Assembly (NCBI GenBank): GCA_938024995.1
Contig: CALJDU010000048.1
Coordinates: 5,001-69,000 of the forward strand
From: an uncultured bacterium
Lineage (GTDB): Bacteria; Myxococcota_A; Polyangia; Polyangiales; Houyiibacteriaceae
Direction of reading: 5' to 3'
Length of the DNA: 64,000 bases
The notes under the pieces: model-generated
Seen by the model: the letters and a program-made list of their open reading frames with translations, nothing else
The model's database searches: none
What the model was told of the DNA's origin: nothing
Made by a program: the position numbers and the translations under genes
Shown here: positions 1 through 9,675 of the stretch, piece by piece
How positions within the stretch are numbered: position 1 is the first letter of the stretch
How the letters are laid out: each line of letters opens with the position of its first letter

Positions 1-1448
1 TGATCCGTGGCGCGACCACTTACGCGAAGCGGCTGACCCCGAAACACCTCAGAGGTGCCATCACGGACCACAAGCACAACCGTTCGCTCAGATGTGGGCT
101 CCGCTGCAGCAGGAGCATCTGTGGACGGTGGCGTGCTGACGGGAAGGGGCTCGAGCGAAGAACCTGGGCCATGAGAAGAGAGCGATGAGCCACTTCGAAG
201 GCCGCTCACGTTCGTGCCCCGGGAGTAACTCGCTCGATAGGACGCGGGTCGAGGCAAGGGATCCGGCTCGGTCGGCCGATGAACGGGTCGATCATCGGCC
301 CCGAGCGCCCGTAAACCTGCGGCTGCTCCGCCTAAATCGACCCGCATAAAGCCGATCGAGGGCAAAAACACCTCCGCAAAGGCGTGTGCCTCGTTCTGGA
401 CGAAACGCGCAGGAACGCCGAGCGCCATCAACGTGATCACAAACCCATACGCTCGATGACGACACACCCCACGCATCCCGCGAGCCAGATCCAAGAAGAT
501 GTTCCCGGAATTTTGGGGTGGTTCGCTCGACTCCTGGAAGCTCCGAAAGTGCCGTGTGAGCACCTCAAGGGTCTCATCCAGTGGGTCTCCTGGTTCGATG
601 GAGAGTTCCTGAGCGAACTCCAGCGCGTCCCGCTTCACGCGTGGGGGCAGGGGATGGACCCGATCTTCGGCAATGTTGTTCGGGACGTTCGGGATCTCGG
701 CGGCGTTGAAGTAGTGCCGAGGTGCATCCATCAGGAAGATCGCACGCACCATTCGCCGCTGGTTCACGTCGATCACGGCTGTGAAGTTGTCCGCGCCATC
801 CTTTTCGAGGTGAATCGGAACCGCGGGCACGAACCGAAGCGACAAGAGCCGTGATTCCGGCGACACGCTCGGGAAAGGCACCCGCGATCCCCCGCGGAAA
901 TCGAGAACGATGCTCCCCCAGAACTGCTCACGAGACGCTTCAGCGTCGTCCGGCGATAGCGTTCGGACCGCGGTGGTCTCGCGTGGCTGATGAATCGTCA
1001 GGGTCGGCACCCTTCCCTGCATCGCCACTTCGTCGAACGTCGAGATCCGCTTAAACGGCGCAATCAACGGCGTAAACACCGAGTAATAGCCGAGTTCGTT
1101 TTCCAATTCTGTCTGGCGATCGGGCCGAAAACGCGGCGATCGCGCGCCCGCACGCTCTTGTCCGCGCGAATCCCCCGGCTGCGCATCCATCGGCGCCTCA
1201 TCGGCACTGGGCCCTCCACGCTCTCGAGGACGTGGCAAAAGCTCTCCATTGTAGAGAATCGCGCTGTCTCCGCCGGTGCGCACAAGCTGGGAGACCTCTT
1301 CATCGATCAGGTCCGGGACGTGCTCATGCAACGGTCGCTGGGCCGATGCGCCTTCCAAACCCGCAACGAACAGGACCGAGAGACACAAACCAGCCCTCCA
1401 AAGCGCGCGCTTTTCTATCCGTCGGCCCCAAAACACCCGCGCGAGCAT
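1..1448 (-). CDS. Secreted transglutaminase-like domain protein (C-terminus cut by window edge)
   Basis: The reverse strand is open from the window edge to an ATG at 1448. The first ~36 residues are a signal peptide: positive charges, then a hydrophobic stretch ending in EGASA, just before QRPLH. A transglutaminase/papain-fold core follows. Cys329 lies in GVCRHRAYGF, His355 in NEAHAFAEV and Asp371 in MRVDLGG, which is the Cys-His-Asp order and spacing of transglutaminase-like cysteine proteins. After the core is a Pro/Ser-rich segment and then a region with TVVLVVRDGTSEVF that may begin a beta-sandwich. I infer an exported protease or crosslinking enzyme; the substrate is unknown. A good Shine-Dalgarno (GGAGGG) lies upstream but serves an out-of-frame ATG that soon stops, so ATG 1448 is chosen on the signal peptide. 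The gene is divergent from rseP. Confidence 0.8.
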   Translation of the reverse strand, partial: MLARVFWGRRIEKRALWRAGLCLSVLFVAGLEGASAQRPLHEHVPDLIDEEVSQLVRTGGDSAILYNGELLPRPRERGGPSADEAPMDAQPGDSRGQERAGARSPRFRPDRQTELENELGYYSVFTPLIAPFKRISTFDEVAMQGRVPTLTIHQPRETTAVRTLSPDDAEASREQFWGSIVLDFRGGSRVPFPSVSPESRLLSLRFVPAVPIHLEKDGADNFTAVIDVNQRRMVRAIFLMDAPRHYFNAAEIPNVPNNIAEDRVHPLPPRVKRDALEFAQELSIEPGDPLDETLEVLTRHFRSFQESSEPPQNSGNIFLDLARGMRGVCRHRAYGFVITLMALGVPARFVQNEAHAFAEVFLPSIGFMRVDLGGAAAGLRALGADDRPVHRPTEPDPLPRPASYRASYSRGTNVSGLRSGSSLSSHGPGSSLEPLPVSTPPSTDAPAAAEPTSERTVVLVVRDGTSEVFRGQPLRVSGRATD

Positions 1449-1568
1449 AACAGCGGATCCGCCCAGTTCATTCTTGCCCTCCAGTCGTCGCGACGGCTTT
1501 TCGTACGAGGCCGTTCACGTCGCGTAGCAAGGGCTCGACACGACGACCTGTGGCACTATGCCGAGAAC

Positions 1569-2618
1569 GTGGGCGTCACCGACATCCTCCTCGCCATCGT
1601 GGGTATCTCCATTTTGGTCATCGTCCACGAGACGGGTCACTACCTGGCCGCGCGCGCGTTCGGGATGCGGGTCCTCGAGTACAGCATTGGGTTCGGTCCC
1701 ACGCTGCTCAAGTTCCAGCCCAAGGACAGCCCGACGGTCTTCAAGGTCGGCGCCATTCCCTTCCTCGCCTACGTGCGCATCGACGGGATGAACCCCCAAG
1801 ACGAGGTCGACCCCGAAGACCCCGCCATCTACCCGAATGCGAGCGTCTTCGGTCGCATCGTGACCATCGCGGGCGGCCCCTTCGCGAATTACCTCGCGGC
1901 GGTCATCTTCGCGTTCGGCATCGGACTCGCGGGTTGGCCTGGCTGGGCCTACAGCTTGATCGAGAGCCCCGTCGTCATCGGACAGGTGGTCGACGACTCC
2001 GCTGCCGCCGAAGCCGGTCTTCAGGTGGGCGATAAGATCATCATGGCGAACGGGGTCGCGAACCCGACGTTCCAAGAGCTCATCATGGCGACCACGCCAC
2101 GCGCCGACCAGGAGACCGAGTATCGCGTCCTCCGCGACGGCGAAGAGCTCTCGTTCATGATCACGCCGCGGCGCGCCAGCGAAGAAGACTCGCGCGGCAA
2201 GATCGGCGTCGCGCAAGCGGGCTCGGAACCGTTCACCATCGAGAAGGCCGCGCGCACCTCGGTGATCTATCCGTGGCGCCTGACCGTGCTCCAGCTCGAC
2301 GGCATCGCCGACATGTTCAAGAAGCGCTCGACGGAGAACATCGGCGGCCCGGTCGCGATGGGCGAGATGGTCGGGCGCGCGGCCAAGCAAGGCGCCTCCC
2401 ACTACTTCGCGATGCTCATGCTCCTGTCGGTCGCGCTCGGTCTCTTCAACCTCCTGCCCTTCCCCGCGCTCGATGGCGGCCGCTTGGTGTTCTTGGGCTA
2501 CGAGGTGATCACGCGGCGACGTCCCAACGAGAAGTTCGAGACCATCGTGCATACGGTCGGCCTGCTCTTCTTACTCGGGGTGCTGGTGCTCGTGACCTTC
2601 CGCGACATCTTCAGCTGA
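1569..2618 (+). CDS. rseP: RseP/RasP-type site-2 intramembrane zinc metalloprotease
   Basis: About 349 residues from a GTG start. The first membrane helix carries the zinc site HETGH (residues 20-24). A single PDZ domain follows at roughly 125-205 (GQVVDDSAAAEAGLQVGDKI), and the C-terminal helices carry the second conserved motif PALDGGRL (Leu-Asp-Gly near 301-303). This is the regulated intramembrane proteolysis family that cleaves membrane anchors of anti-sigma factors or leftover signal peptides in the inner membrane. E. coli RseP is longer with two PDZ domains; this one-PDZ form is nearer to Gram-positive RasP and many delta-proteobacterial homologues. The reading frame is open much further upstream, but the earlier codons encode low-complexity Arg-rich sequence, and the hydrophobic N-terminus expected of the family begins at the GTG. 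The next gene starts 8 bases after the stop. Confidence 0.92.
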   Translation: MGVTDILLAIVGISILVIVHETGHYLAARAFGMRVLEYSIGFGPTLLKFQPKDSPTVFKVGAIPFLAYVRIDGMNPQDEVDPEDPAIYPNASVFGRIVTIAGGPFANYLAAVIFAFGIGLAGWPGWAYSLIESPVVIGQVVDDSAAAEAGLQVGDKIIMANGVANPTFQELIMATTPRADQETEYRVLRDGEELSFMITPRRASEEDSRGKIGVAQAGSEPFTIEKAARTSVIYPWRLTVLQLDGIADMFKKRSTENIGGPVAMGEMVGRAAKQGASHYFAMLMLLSVALGLFNLLPFPALDGGRLVFLGYEVITRRRPNEKFETIVHTVGLLFLLGVLVLVTFRDIFS

Positions 2619-2625
2619 CGCGTTC

Positions 2626-3891
2626 ATGACCGCGAAGCCCGACGAGCTCGTCGCTGAGGCGCGCGCGATCCTGGACGCGATGGGCTCGCCCCAAGACGCG
2701 TTCCAAAAGCTCGACCTCGTGCTCCCGTCGCTCACGCCGGACTGTGCGCTCAAGTCAGACACTGCGCTCTTCGCGGATGCCTGGACCGCGTTTGGCTTGG
2801 TCGCGGATCGTATCGTGGGCAAAGAGCTCGGTGACCTCTCGCGCAGCGTCGCGGAAACGCCGACAGAGCCGCGCGGGCTCTTCGAACTCGGACACGCGCT
2901 GCTCTCGCAAGGGCTCGCCCGGCACGCGATTCCGCTTCTTCGCCACGCGCACCAGCTCACCCCCGAGCCGGCGGTCAGGCGCGCGCTCACGGTCGCGTGT
3001 CAGAAGGCCCATCACTACGACGAGGTCGTGGAGTTGCTCTCGGGTGGAAGCGATCTCACCTACGCCGATCGACACGCGCTGGTCTTCAACACCTTGCTCG
3101 TGGGTCGCGTTGAGGAAGCGCTCGGCACTCCGCTTGGCGATCCGCCAGACGAGAACTGGACGGTCGCGCGGCAGCAGCTCGACGCACAGCTCCGGCGCGC
3201 CGCGCTCGCGAAGACCTTGCCGGGCGCGCTCTCCTCCCAGGACCTGCGCGGGTGGCACTTCACGCTGACCGGCGCGGTGCTCTTGCACCTCTCGCCGTAC
3301 GGGTTTCCCGAACCCATGGCGGGGCGCTACGCGATGCTCAACGACTCAAAGGAGCGATGCGCCCACACCGTCGAGGCGCTCGCGACCGTTCTCGACATCG
3401 TCGGGCTCGAGCCGCCGCGCATCGTCGCGCTCCCGGATTACGACAGCGAAGTGATCGCGACCGCGCTCGCGACGCGAATGAACGTTCCGCTCGAGAGCTT
3501 TGGCACCGGCCGCGAGGATGCCGCCCTCTTGGTCGCCTACGACCTGGGCAACGTCGCCGACCTCGCCCTGCGCGCGGTCTACCATCGACGCGTCGGGCAG
3601 ATGTTGGTCGAGCACGCCAGCCAGTGGACGGATCCGATCGAGCTCGCGCCGGACGTGTGCGGTCACCTTCACCAAATCAACACGCCGTTTTGGAAAGACC
3701 AAGGCGTGCCGGCCGATCCGCACGAGCACGCCGCGACCATTTTGAAGGCGGCGCCTGACGACGAAGACTTGTCGTCGCTGAAAGCGTTCACCAGCGCGGT
3801 GCGTGAGCTCGTCTTGGAAGCGCTCCAGACGGAAGCGTTACGTCCGCGGCAAGAGTGCTGGATGGCCATCCGTAGCAACCAGTTTCGCTGA
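2626..3891 (+). CDS. Unrecognised cytosolic protein, TPR-like N-terminal half
   Basis: 421 residues, no signal peptide and no membrane segment. The first ~180 residues are helical with TPR-like spacing of small and aromatic residues (GLFELGHALLSQGLARHAIP, then HHYDEVVELL). The second half is more globular and was not recognised; it contains SPYGFPEP, a DYDSEVIATALATRM stretch and a VCGHLHQIN motif. It starts 8 bases after rseP, so it is probably cotranscribed with it. I do not assign a function. A scaffold or adaptor role is only a guess from the TPR-like part. Confidence 0.75.
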   Translation: MTAKPDELVAEARAILDAMGSPQDAFQKLDLVLPSLTPDCALKSDTALFADAWTAFGLVADRIVGKELGDLSRSVAETPTEPRGLFELGHALLSQGLARHAIPLLRHAHQLTPEPAVRRALTVACQKAHHYDEVVELLSGGSDLTYADRHALVFNTLLVGRVEEALGTPLGDPPDENWTVARQQLDAQLRRAALAKTLPGALSSQDLRGWHFTLTGAVLLHLSPYGFPEPMAGRYAMLNDSKERCAHTVEALATVLDIVGLEPPRIVALPDYDSEVIATALATRMNVPLESFGTGREDAALLVAYDLGNVADLALRAVYHRRVGQMLVEHASQWTDPIELAPDVCGHLHQINTPFWKDQGVPADPHEHAATILKAAPDDEDLSSLKAFTSAVRELVLEALQTEALRPRQECWMAIRSNQFR

Positions 3892-3908
3892 GCGGGACCG
3901 GCGACGCG

Positions 3909-4349
3909 CTACACCAACATGCTGTGGTTGTTGAGCGCGCGTTCCAAGGCCTCGGGGCTCATCTTGGCCGCTGGCGCGACCCGCCGCATCGCGGCCGGGA
4001 CTTCCTTTGCGTAGACCGACGTCGACGAGAGCAACGAGATGCGTCCGTAGGTCGCGTGGATCACCGCGGCGCCGAACCCCTCGCCTTGCACCAGCGCGAC
4101 CCGGAAGCGCGTGATCCGCAGGAGCTCCGGCACGAAGCCAAAGATCACGCGGACGCCGCCGGCGGTCGGGGGAGGATCACTCGCGTCGTGAACCAAGAGC
4201 AACACACAGGGTCCGCGCTCCGCCGCCATATCGCGAACCACCTGCGCGGCGCGCTCTGCGGCTTCCGCGGTCGTGCGTCCGTGCCAGCGAACGACGAGCA
4301 GATCCTCAAGGCGCAGAGCGCAGAAGTTCGCGTGCTGGATGCTCTCCAT
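3909..4349 (-). CDS. Small STAS/SpoIIAA-like hypothetical protein
   Basis: 146 residues, no signal peptide. The pattern RLEDLLVVRWHGRTTAEAAER, then CVLLLVHDASDPPP, then ELLRITRFRVALVQGEGFGA alternates short beta-strands and amphipathic helices, as in the SpoIIAA/STAS-like fold frequent in myxobacterial genomes. This fold assignment is a weak inference from pattern, not motif identity. The gene converges on the preceding plus-strand gene, with stops only ~17 bases apart, and no terminator hairpin is visible between them. Function unknown. Confidence 0.6.
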   Translation of the reverse strand: MESIQHANFCALRLEDLLVVRWHGRTTAEAAERAAQVVRDMAAERGPCVLLLVHDASDPPPTAGGVRVIFGFVPELLRITRFRVALVQGEGFGAAVIHATYGRISLLSSTSVYAKEVPAAMRRVAPAAKMSPEALERALNNHSMLV

Positions 4350-4440
4350 TCGGACGCGAACAGAATGCGGCCGAGCGGCGCGTCGTGAAAGACGAGCGCG
4401 CCGCTCGACCGCAGGAGGGTTAAAGCCTCAGGGACAGTGC

Positions 4441-7400
4441 TTACTGGAGTTCGGGGCGAGCGCTTGTCGTTGTGGTGTGCTTCTTCGTCCCCTTTCCAAA
4501 ACCGGCCGTCAACGCGAAGATCCGCGGTGGCGATCCTGGCACCACGCCGCGCACATCGATCGCCTGTCCGGCGAACACCGCGCGAATGCGATCGGTGCCT
4601 TCGAAGGGCGCGCCGTCACTCCCGTCCTCGATCGAACCGGGCATCAACAAGTGTCGCGTGGTTTCCGTGAGCGGTGCTTCCTGAAGTTCCGTGATCGGCG
4701 CATCGTCGCTGTCGATCACGCGGATCGCGACGGTCCGTACATCGAGCACGCTGTCGCGACCAAAGACCGAGTAGCGTACCTCGGGCGGCCCGCCATCGCG
4801 TGGGTCGACGCGGATGTAGGGACGCTCGGCGGCGTCGTCGGGGAAGTCGCCGACTCGGGTCCAACCGGCGCCGGCGATCACGTCCACCGCGGTCGCGGTC
4901 GAGAAGCGGGTCGGGTCGTATGGCGGGAGATCGTCTTGCGTTACGACCGAGAACCGAAGCGGCGTGCCTTCGGTCGCGTCGACGCCTTCGAGCGCGGCGA
5001 GCGTGAACAAGCGCTCCTCCGCGGTTGGATGGTCGCCTCCGACCGTCTCGGTCATCTCGTCGCCGCGGAAGAACGTGAACTCCAGCTCGATCGCGTCGGT
5101 GGTGTCGTCGTGCACGGACAAGACCGCGAATGACTCGTCGTAGTAAATCGTCGCGGCCGGATCGCGTCGCGTTTCGTCGCGCGGGATCACGGTCTGGAAG
5201 GTGGTGCCGCCCGTTCGCTCGCCGTCCTCGAAGGTCACCTCGAGCGTGACGGGCACCTCGGTGCAGTCGCCTTCGCAACGCATCAGCGCGTCGGTCAACA
5301 TCGGCACGTGCTCCATGTAGTCGCGCTGGAAGGTCACGACCTCCATCGGCTCCCCGTCGAGCTCTGCGATCGCGGCGCCCGGAACCACGCCCGCCAGCTC
5401 CATCGCTCGCGTCGGTCCCTCAACCGCGATCTCGATGGTGGAACCGCGCGCGTCGATGTTCACGTCGATGCCGCCTGCGAGGCTCAGCTTCTTGGAATCG
5501 TCGAGCACGATGTCGATGACCGGCGGCGGACGATCATCGCCCTCGCCGGAAAGCGCGAGCGACAAGCCCATCCGGTCGGTGCCCTCGGGCCACGGCGCGC
5601 TGAAGATCGAGCGCGTGCGGTTGGGCGCGGAGAGCGGGTACTCGAACGGATCGTCGGTCAGAACGGACACCATCACCGACGGGAGCTCTTCCTCGCCGTC
5701 GATCGTGGTCCAGACGTTGACGTCGTCGACCATGCGCTCGAGCCAGACCGCGGTCGGCGCGGACACGCCTTCGTCGGGCGGGGGCGACGAAAGCGAATTG
5801 ATCCCCCCAAGAACCCCCATCATGTCGTCCATGATGCTTCCGTCCGGGTCGCGGTCACAGCATCCTGAATACGATCGGTATCCCGTCGAGAACGCTCCGA
5901 AGCCGACGAGGTTCACCTTGTCGCCGTCTTTGAGCTCGGCCTTGATGGGCTCCATGGAAGTGGACGAACCAGAGAACTCGATGTCTGTCGCCAGACCCCG
6001 CGCGAGACCAAAGGACCGGAGCGTCGCGACCACGGTCGCCATCGTGGGCCGATCACCGACGGTCACGGAGAGGGTGTCCGAGATGTCCGCTGCGTCCCTG
6101 TTGATGATGACGTTCAGCTCACCGGGGTTGTAGTCGGCGAAGACGTCATCGCTGAGCGCGACATAGCCTTCATCGGCGGCAATCTCAGCGGATGCTCCGT
6201 CCACGCGGACCATGACGCTGTCGCCGGTTTCGTCGATCGACGCAAAGAAACTCTGACGCGCTGCGCGTTCCGTGCCTTCGACGATCGGCTCTTCTCCGTT
6301 CAAGCCTCGCAAGCGCAGCTCCCCCAGCGTGCTCGGATCGCTGAACGTGATCGCCTCGCCGATGATCTCGTCGCCTCGCGCCCGAACGCGAATCGCGATG
6401 TCATCGGTCGATCGCGAGAGCGTGACGACCGAGGGGTCCTCGCCCTCCACGTTCACGTTCAGCTCGAGTGACTCCCAGTCCGCTCCGGAGAATTCACCGC
6501 GGAACATGCGGTGATGCTTCGTCGCCGCGACCGACGTTCCGTTGACCGTGATGGTCGCGTCCCCGTTGAGACCTGCGGCCGTCATCGCCTCGGTCGGTCC
6601 TTCGACCCAGACCTCCGCCGGCGCGTCGACCGGCGACCACGCCGTGAAGACAAGTTCATCCGCGCTCGCGATACCGCGCGCCCCGATGAGCTCGACCTCC
6701 GGCCCTCCCGGAACGACGACTTCGTAGGCTGACGCTTGGCCGACGGCGAACGAAACGCGGTCGCGGGTGCGCCGCATCTCGCCGACCTCGACCGCCGCGC
6801 TCGTCTCGCTGACGCTCGGGGTGCCATCGGTGCGCATCGAGACCCAGAGCGCGTCGTCTTCGACCCACGCGGCCACCGCTCCGTTTGGCGGTGGAGGCGA
6901 AACGCGGCGGAACATCTCGACGCCGGTGACGACGCTCGTGAGCTTCTCGCCGTCGCCTCCGCCGGAGCTCCGGAGCGACCGCTGCCGCACGTACTTCACA
7001 AACGCCGGGATCGCGATCGCGGGACGCGCGACGGGTGCGCAACCAATGCCCGTGGTCACGACCTGCGCCCCGCCGAGGCCAGCGCGAACGAGCTCGACCT
7101 CCGTCTCGAAGGTGTGGAACACGCTCTCTTCGATCGCGTTCGGGACAAAATCAACAGGCGCTCGCTCGGGCCCGACCCATACGCGAGCCGTTTCGCGGAA
7201 CATGTCCTCGCGGTTCAGCACACTGAGCGCCAAACCGGCCGCGTCCAGTCGCGCCCAGGTCGACTCGTTGACGGCCACGTAGCCTTCGCCTTGGCCGACG
7301 CGAACCGCATCATCACCGACCGCGATATCGACCGCGTCTTCACCGGCGGAACCTCGCTCGAGGTTCTTGAGGATCTCTTGGCGCTGCTTCTCGAGGTCCT

Positions 7401-9555
7401 TCTCGATCAGGACGTCATGCGATCCTGCGTAAACGATCTCGTCGCCGCTCTGGGCCTCGATGTTGTAGGCGTCAAAGTCCTCCGCGCTCTGCGTCACGAC
7501 CAACATCTCGCCGCTGGTGTCGACGCACACGCCCGCGCTCTCGCCGAACGACTGCGTCACCGTGAGCGACTCGCCGTCGAGCGACGCGGTCAGCGTCACC
7601 GACGCGGCGGCACCAAAGGCGTCTTCCGGGATCGCTCCCGAGTACATCCGATCGAACGCGATCATCGGGAGCGTCGCGCCATCGACCTCGACCGCTTCCG
7701 CGCCAGGCGTAAAGCCTGCTGCCGCCATGGCCTCGGTCGGTCCTTCCGCGACAACCGCGAGGTACACCGAGCCATCTTCGAAGGGCCGCGGGTCCACGCG
7801 CACGGTGAGCTCACCGACCGTGGTCGTCACGACGTCGCGATCAAACGGGATGTCCGTCTCGCCAACGCGCACCGTGCCGCTCGCCTCGCCCGGCGCGCTG
7901 TGAATCGTCCGGGTCCAGGCGTGAGTGACGTCGCCGATCCGCGGAGCCGACGCGCCCCCCATCTCGACAAAGGCAAAGGTCGGCGCCATCTCGGGCGCCT
8001 GGTCGCCTTGGACGACGGCCCAAACCGCGCCTTCTTCGACCCACGCCGCGGCGAGGTGAGTCTCCGACGGAGGCGGCGAAGAGCTGGGCGGGTAGAGACC
8101 ATTGTTCCGCGCCTTCAACCGGCGACGGTAAGCACATGGCGGACGACCGCACCTTCTTCTGTTCGTCGCCTGAACCGCTTGAATCACTTCTCCTTCGCGG
8201 AGCGATCCGTGGGTCTCCATCGCAAACGCGGTCTCACCGTCACCATCGCGCAGCGTGATGCCAACGATGTCGTCGATGGTGAGGTCGTCGTCGGCCCACG
8301 GAACGGGGCACGCGAAGTTGGCGCGGAGGTATGCGCGAGCGGGCGTCAGAACTTGCTCCCCGCCGCCTGCCGCGATGACCTCGACGCGCGCGATCTGGCT
8401 CGCGAGCGGCCCACGGATCGAGACGCTCGTCACCGGCTCCCCGCCGGTGCCGGGGTTGGTGCGCGCGGAGATTACGTTCACTGGGCCGTCGCTTCCCCCC
8501 ATGAACACAGGGTTGTCTTGCGAGAGGCTGCTCGCGTTGCAGGTCTCGGTCCCGCGGTCACCGCACGCCCACAAGATGTCGTCGCGTATGCCGAACAAGC
8601 GGATCGTCTGCGCTTGCTCGACGGGCTCACCTTCAAACACGCGCTCTTCCAACGTCGCGATGTCAGCGACGTTCTGCGTCTCCTCGCCGTCACCAATCGT
8701 GACGCTCATCGTGCAGCCGTCGCAGCCGAAGGACGACGGATCGAAGGACGGGCCGTCGGTTTGCGCAATCTCCAAGACGGCGTTGAAGCCGGTATCGGTG
8801 ACGTTGATCCTCGTCGCTTTGGATACCTTCGCGCGCGCGCGAAGCGTTTTGAGCTCGACCTCGTAACGCAGGTTCGTCTTCACTGAGATCTCGGCGCTCT
8901 GGCCGAGCGCGGTCCGAGGGACGTCCGCGGCGTACGTGTAGGTCGCCCGCGTCAGCGGGACGTCGACAGTCACGCGGCGACCGCTGAGCACGACGACCTT
9001 CTGCAGGGTGCGCACGGGGCAGTCGCCGCCGCCGATGCAGGTGGCCACGGTCGCGGCTGGCGCGGAGATGGTGAAGTGCGCGCCGTCGACGAAGTGTTGG
9101 TCGATGAGCGTGACTCCGTCCGGCAGACCGATGTCGTCGTCGAAGAACGCGTGGTTCTCCGCGACCGCGATCTCTTCGCCGTTCACGATCATCGCGACGT
9201 GAGCGCCGCCGGCGATATCGACTCGCTCGCTCTGGTAGATGAGCGAGCCGTACTCGGGCGCGGGGATCTCGACCTCGAGGTTGTCGCGAGGCCGATCGGG
9301 GAACTTCACGGTCGCGGTGATGGGCGCTTTCGGATCCTGGTCGAGCACGAGGACGAGCTCCGCGTTCCCTTCATCGTCCTTCTGCTCAACGTTGGCATAG
9401 AGCAGACGGGGTGCGCCTTCGTCGCCTCCCCCGTCCATTGCGTCCAGCGCGTCCATGCCGCCGTCCATCGGCATGTCGTCGTCGCCGAGGCAGCCACTGA
9501 GGACACAAACCAGTAGGGCGCACCACAGCGCCGGTACGTTCCCAAAACGTCGCAT
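4441..9555 (-). CDS. Giant outer-surface lipoprotein with three ~390-residue repeat modules
   Basis: About 1704 residues. The lipobox VLSGC follows a short Arg-containing hydrophobic signal, then an Asp/Gly/Met-rich linker. Two ATGs lie six bases apart; GGGAG directly abuts the first and is correctly spaced for the second (9555), so the second is preferred. A first region to ~470 is beta-rich. Three modules follow, each with a Pro-rich SPPP linker (near residues ~495, ~885, ~1253), a following AAWVEEGAVWAVV-like strand, and a VEGPTEAM motif (near ~604, ~985, ~1379) followed by a hydrophobic-Asp-Gly stretch and a K/R-M-x-R/G-like turn. The spacing points to internal triplication of a beta-sandwich-type domain. 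No enzyme motif is visible. A surface adhesin or stalk is the likeliest role, by inference only. Divergent from the MYXO-CTERM protein gene. Confidence 0.85.
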   Translation of the reverse strand: MRRFGNVPALWCALLVCVLSGCLGDDDMPMDGGMDALDAMDGGGDEGAPRLLYANVEQKDDEGNAELVLVLDQDPKAPITATVKFPDRPRDNLEVEIPAPEYGSLIYQSERVDIAGGAHVAMIVNGEEIAVAENHAFFDDDIGLPDGVTLIDQHFVDGAHFTISAPAATVATCIGGGDCPVRTLQKVVVLSGRRVTVDVPLTRATYTYAADVPRTALGQSAEISVKTNLRYEVELKTLRARAKVSKATRINVTDTGFNAVLEIAQTDGPSFDPSSFGCDGCTMSVTIGDGEETQNVADIATLEERVFEGEPVEQAQTIRLFGIRDDILWACGDRGTETCNASSLSQDNPVFMGGSDGPVNVISARTNPGTGGEPVTSVSIRGPLASQIARVEVIAAGGGEQVLTPARAYLRANFACPVPWADDDLTIDDIVGITLRDGDGETAFAMETHGSLREGEVIQAVQATNRRRCGRPPCAYRRRLKARNNGLYPPSSSPPPSETHLAAAWVEEGAVWAVVQGDQAPEMAPTFAFVEMGGASAPRIGDVTHAWTRTIHSAPGEASGTVRVGETDIPFDRDVVTTTVGELTVRVDPRPFEDGSVYLAVVAEGPTEAMAAAGFTPGAEAVEVDGATLPMIAFDRMYSGAIPEDAFGAAASVTLTASLDGESLTVTQSFGESAGVCVDTSGEMLVVTQSAEDFDAYNIEAQSGDEIVYAGSHDVLIEKDLEKQRQEILKNLERGSAGEDAVDIAVGDDAVRVGQGEGYVAVNESTWARLDAAGLALSVLNREDMFRETARVWVGPERAPVDFVPNAIEESVFHTFETEVELVRAGLGGAQVVTTGIGCAPVARPAIAIPAFVKYVRQRSLRSSGGGDGEKLTSVVTGVEMFRRVSPPPPNGAVAAWVEDDALWVSMRTDGTPSVSETSAAVEVGEMRRTRDRVSFAVGQASAYEVVVPGGPEVELIGARGIASADELVFTAWSPVDAPAEVWVEGPTEAMTAAGLNGDATITVNGTSVAATKHHRMFRGEFSGADWESLELNVNVEGEDPSVVTLSRSTDDIAIRVRARGDEIIGEAITFSDPSTLGELRLRGLNGEEPIVEGTERAARQSFFASIDETGDSVMVRVDGASAEIAADEGYVALSDDVFADYNPGELNVIINRDAADISDTLSVTVGDRPTMATVVATLRSFGLARGLATDIEFSGSSTSMEPIKAELKDGDKVNLVGFGAFSTGYRSYSGCCDRDPDGSIMDDMMGVLGGINSLSSPPPDEGVSAPTAVWLERMVDDVNVWTTIDGEEELPSVMVSVLTDDPFEYPLSAPNRTRSIFSAPWPEGTDRMGLSLALSGEGDDRPPPVIDIVLDDSKKLSLAGGIDVNIDARGSTIEIAVEGPTRAMELAGVVPGAAIAELDGEPMEVVTFQRDYMEHVPMLTDALMRCEGDCTEVPVTLEVTFEDGERTGGTTFQTVIPRDETRRDPAATIYYDESFAVLSVHDDTTDAIELEFTFFRGDEMTETVGGDHPTAEERLFTLAALEGVDATEGTPLRFSVVTQDDLPPYDPTRFSTATAVDVIAGAGWTRVGDFPDDAAERPYIRVDPRDGGPPEVRYSVFGRDSVLDVRTVAIRVIDSDDAPITELQEAPLTETTRHLLMPGSIEDGSDGAPFEGTDRIRAVFAGQAIDVRGVVPGSPPRIFALTAGFGKGTKKHTTTTSARPELQ

Positions 9556-9675
9556 TCCCATCTCCCGCGCCGCGCAAAGGTGCGGCTGCCAGGCAAAGCT
9601 AGGGATGGTTCGCGTCGGCGTCTGTCGTAGAAATTCCGATAGAGCTTGGCACGCAACGTGGCGACTGTAGCCAAC

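Noticed and set aside
6736..8886. Long plus-strand frame opposite the giant lipoprotein
   Set aside because: Arg/His/Asp-rich composition without motifs. The minus-strand frame has the lipobox, Shine-Dalgarno and internal repeats.
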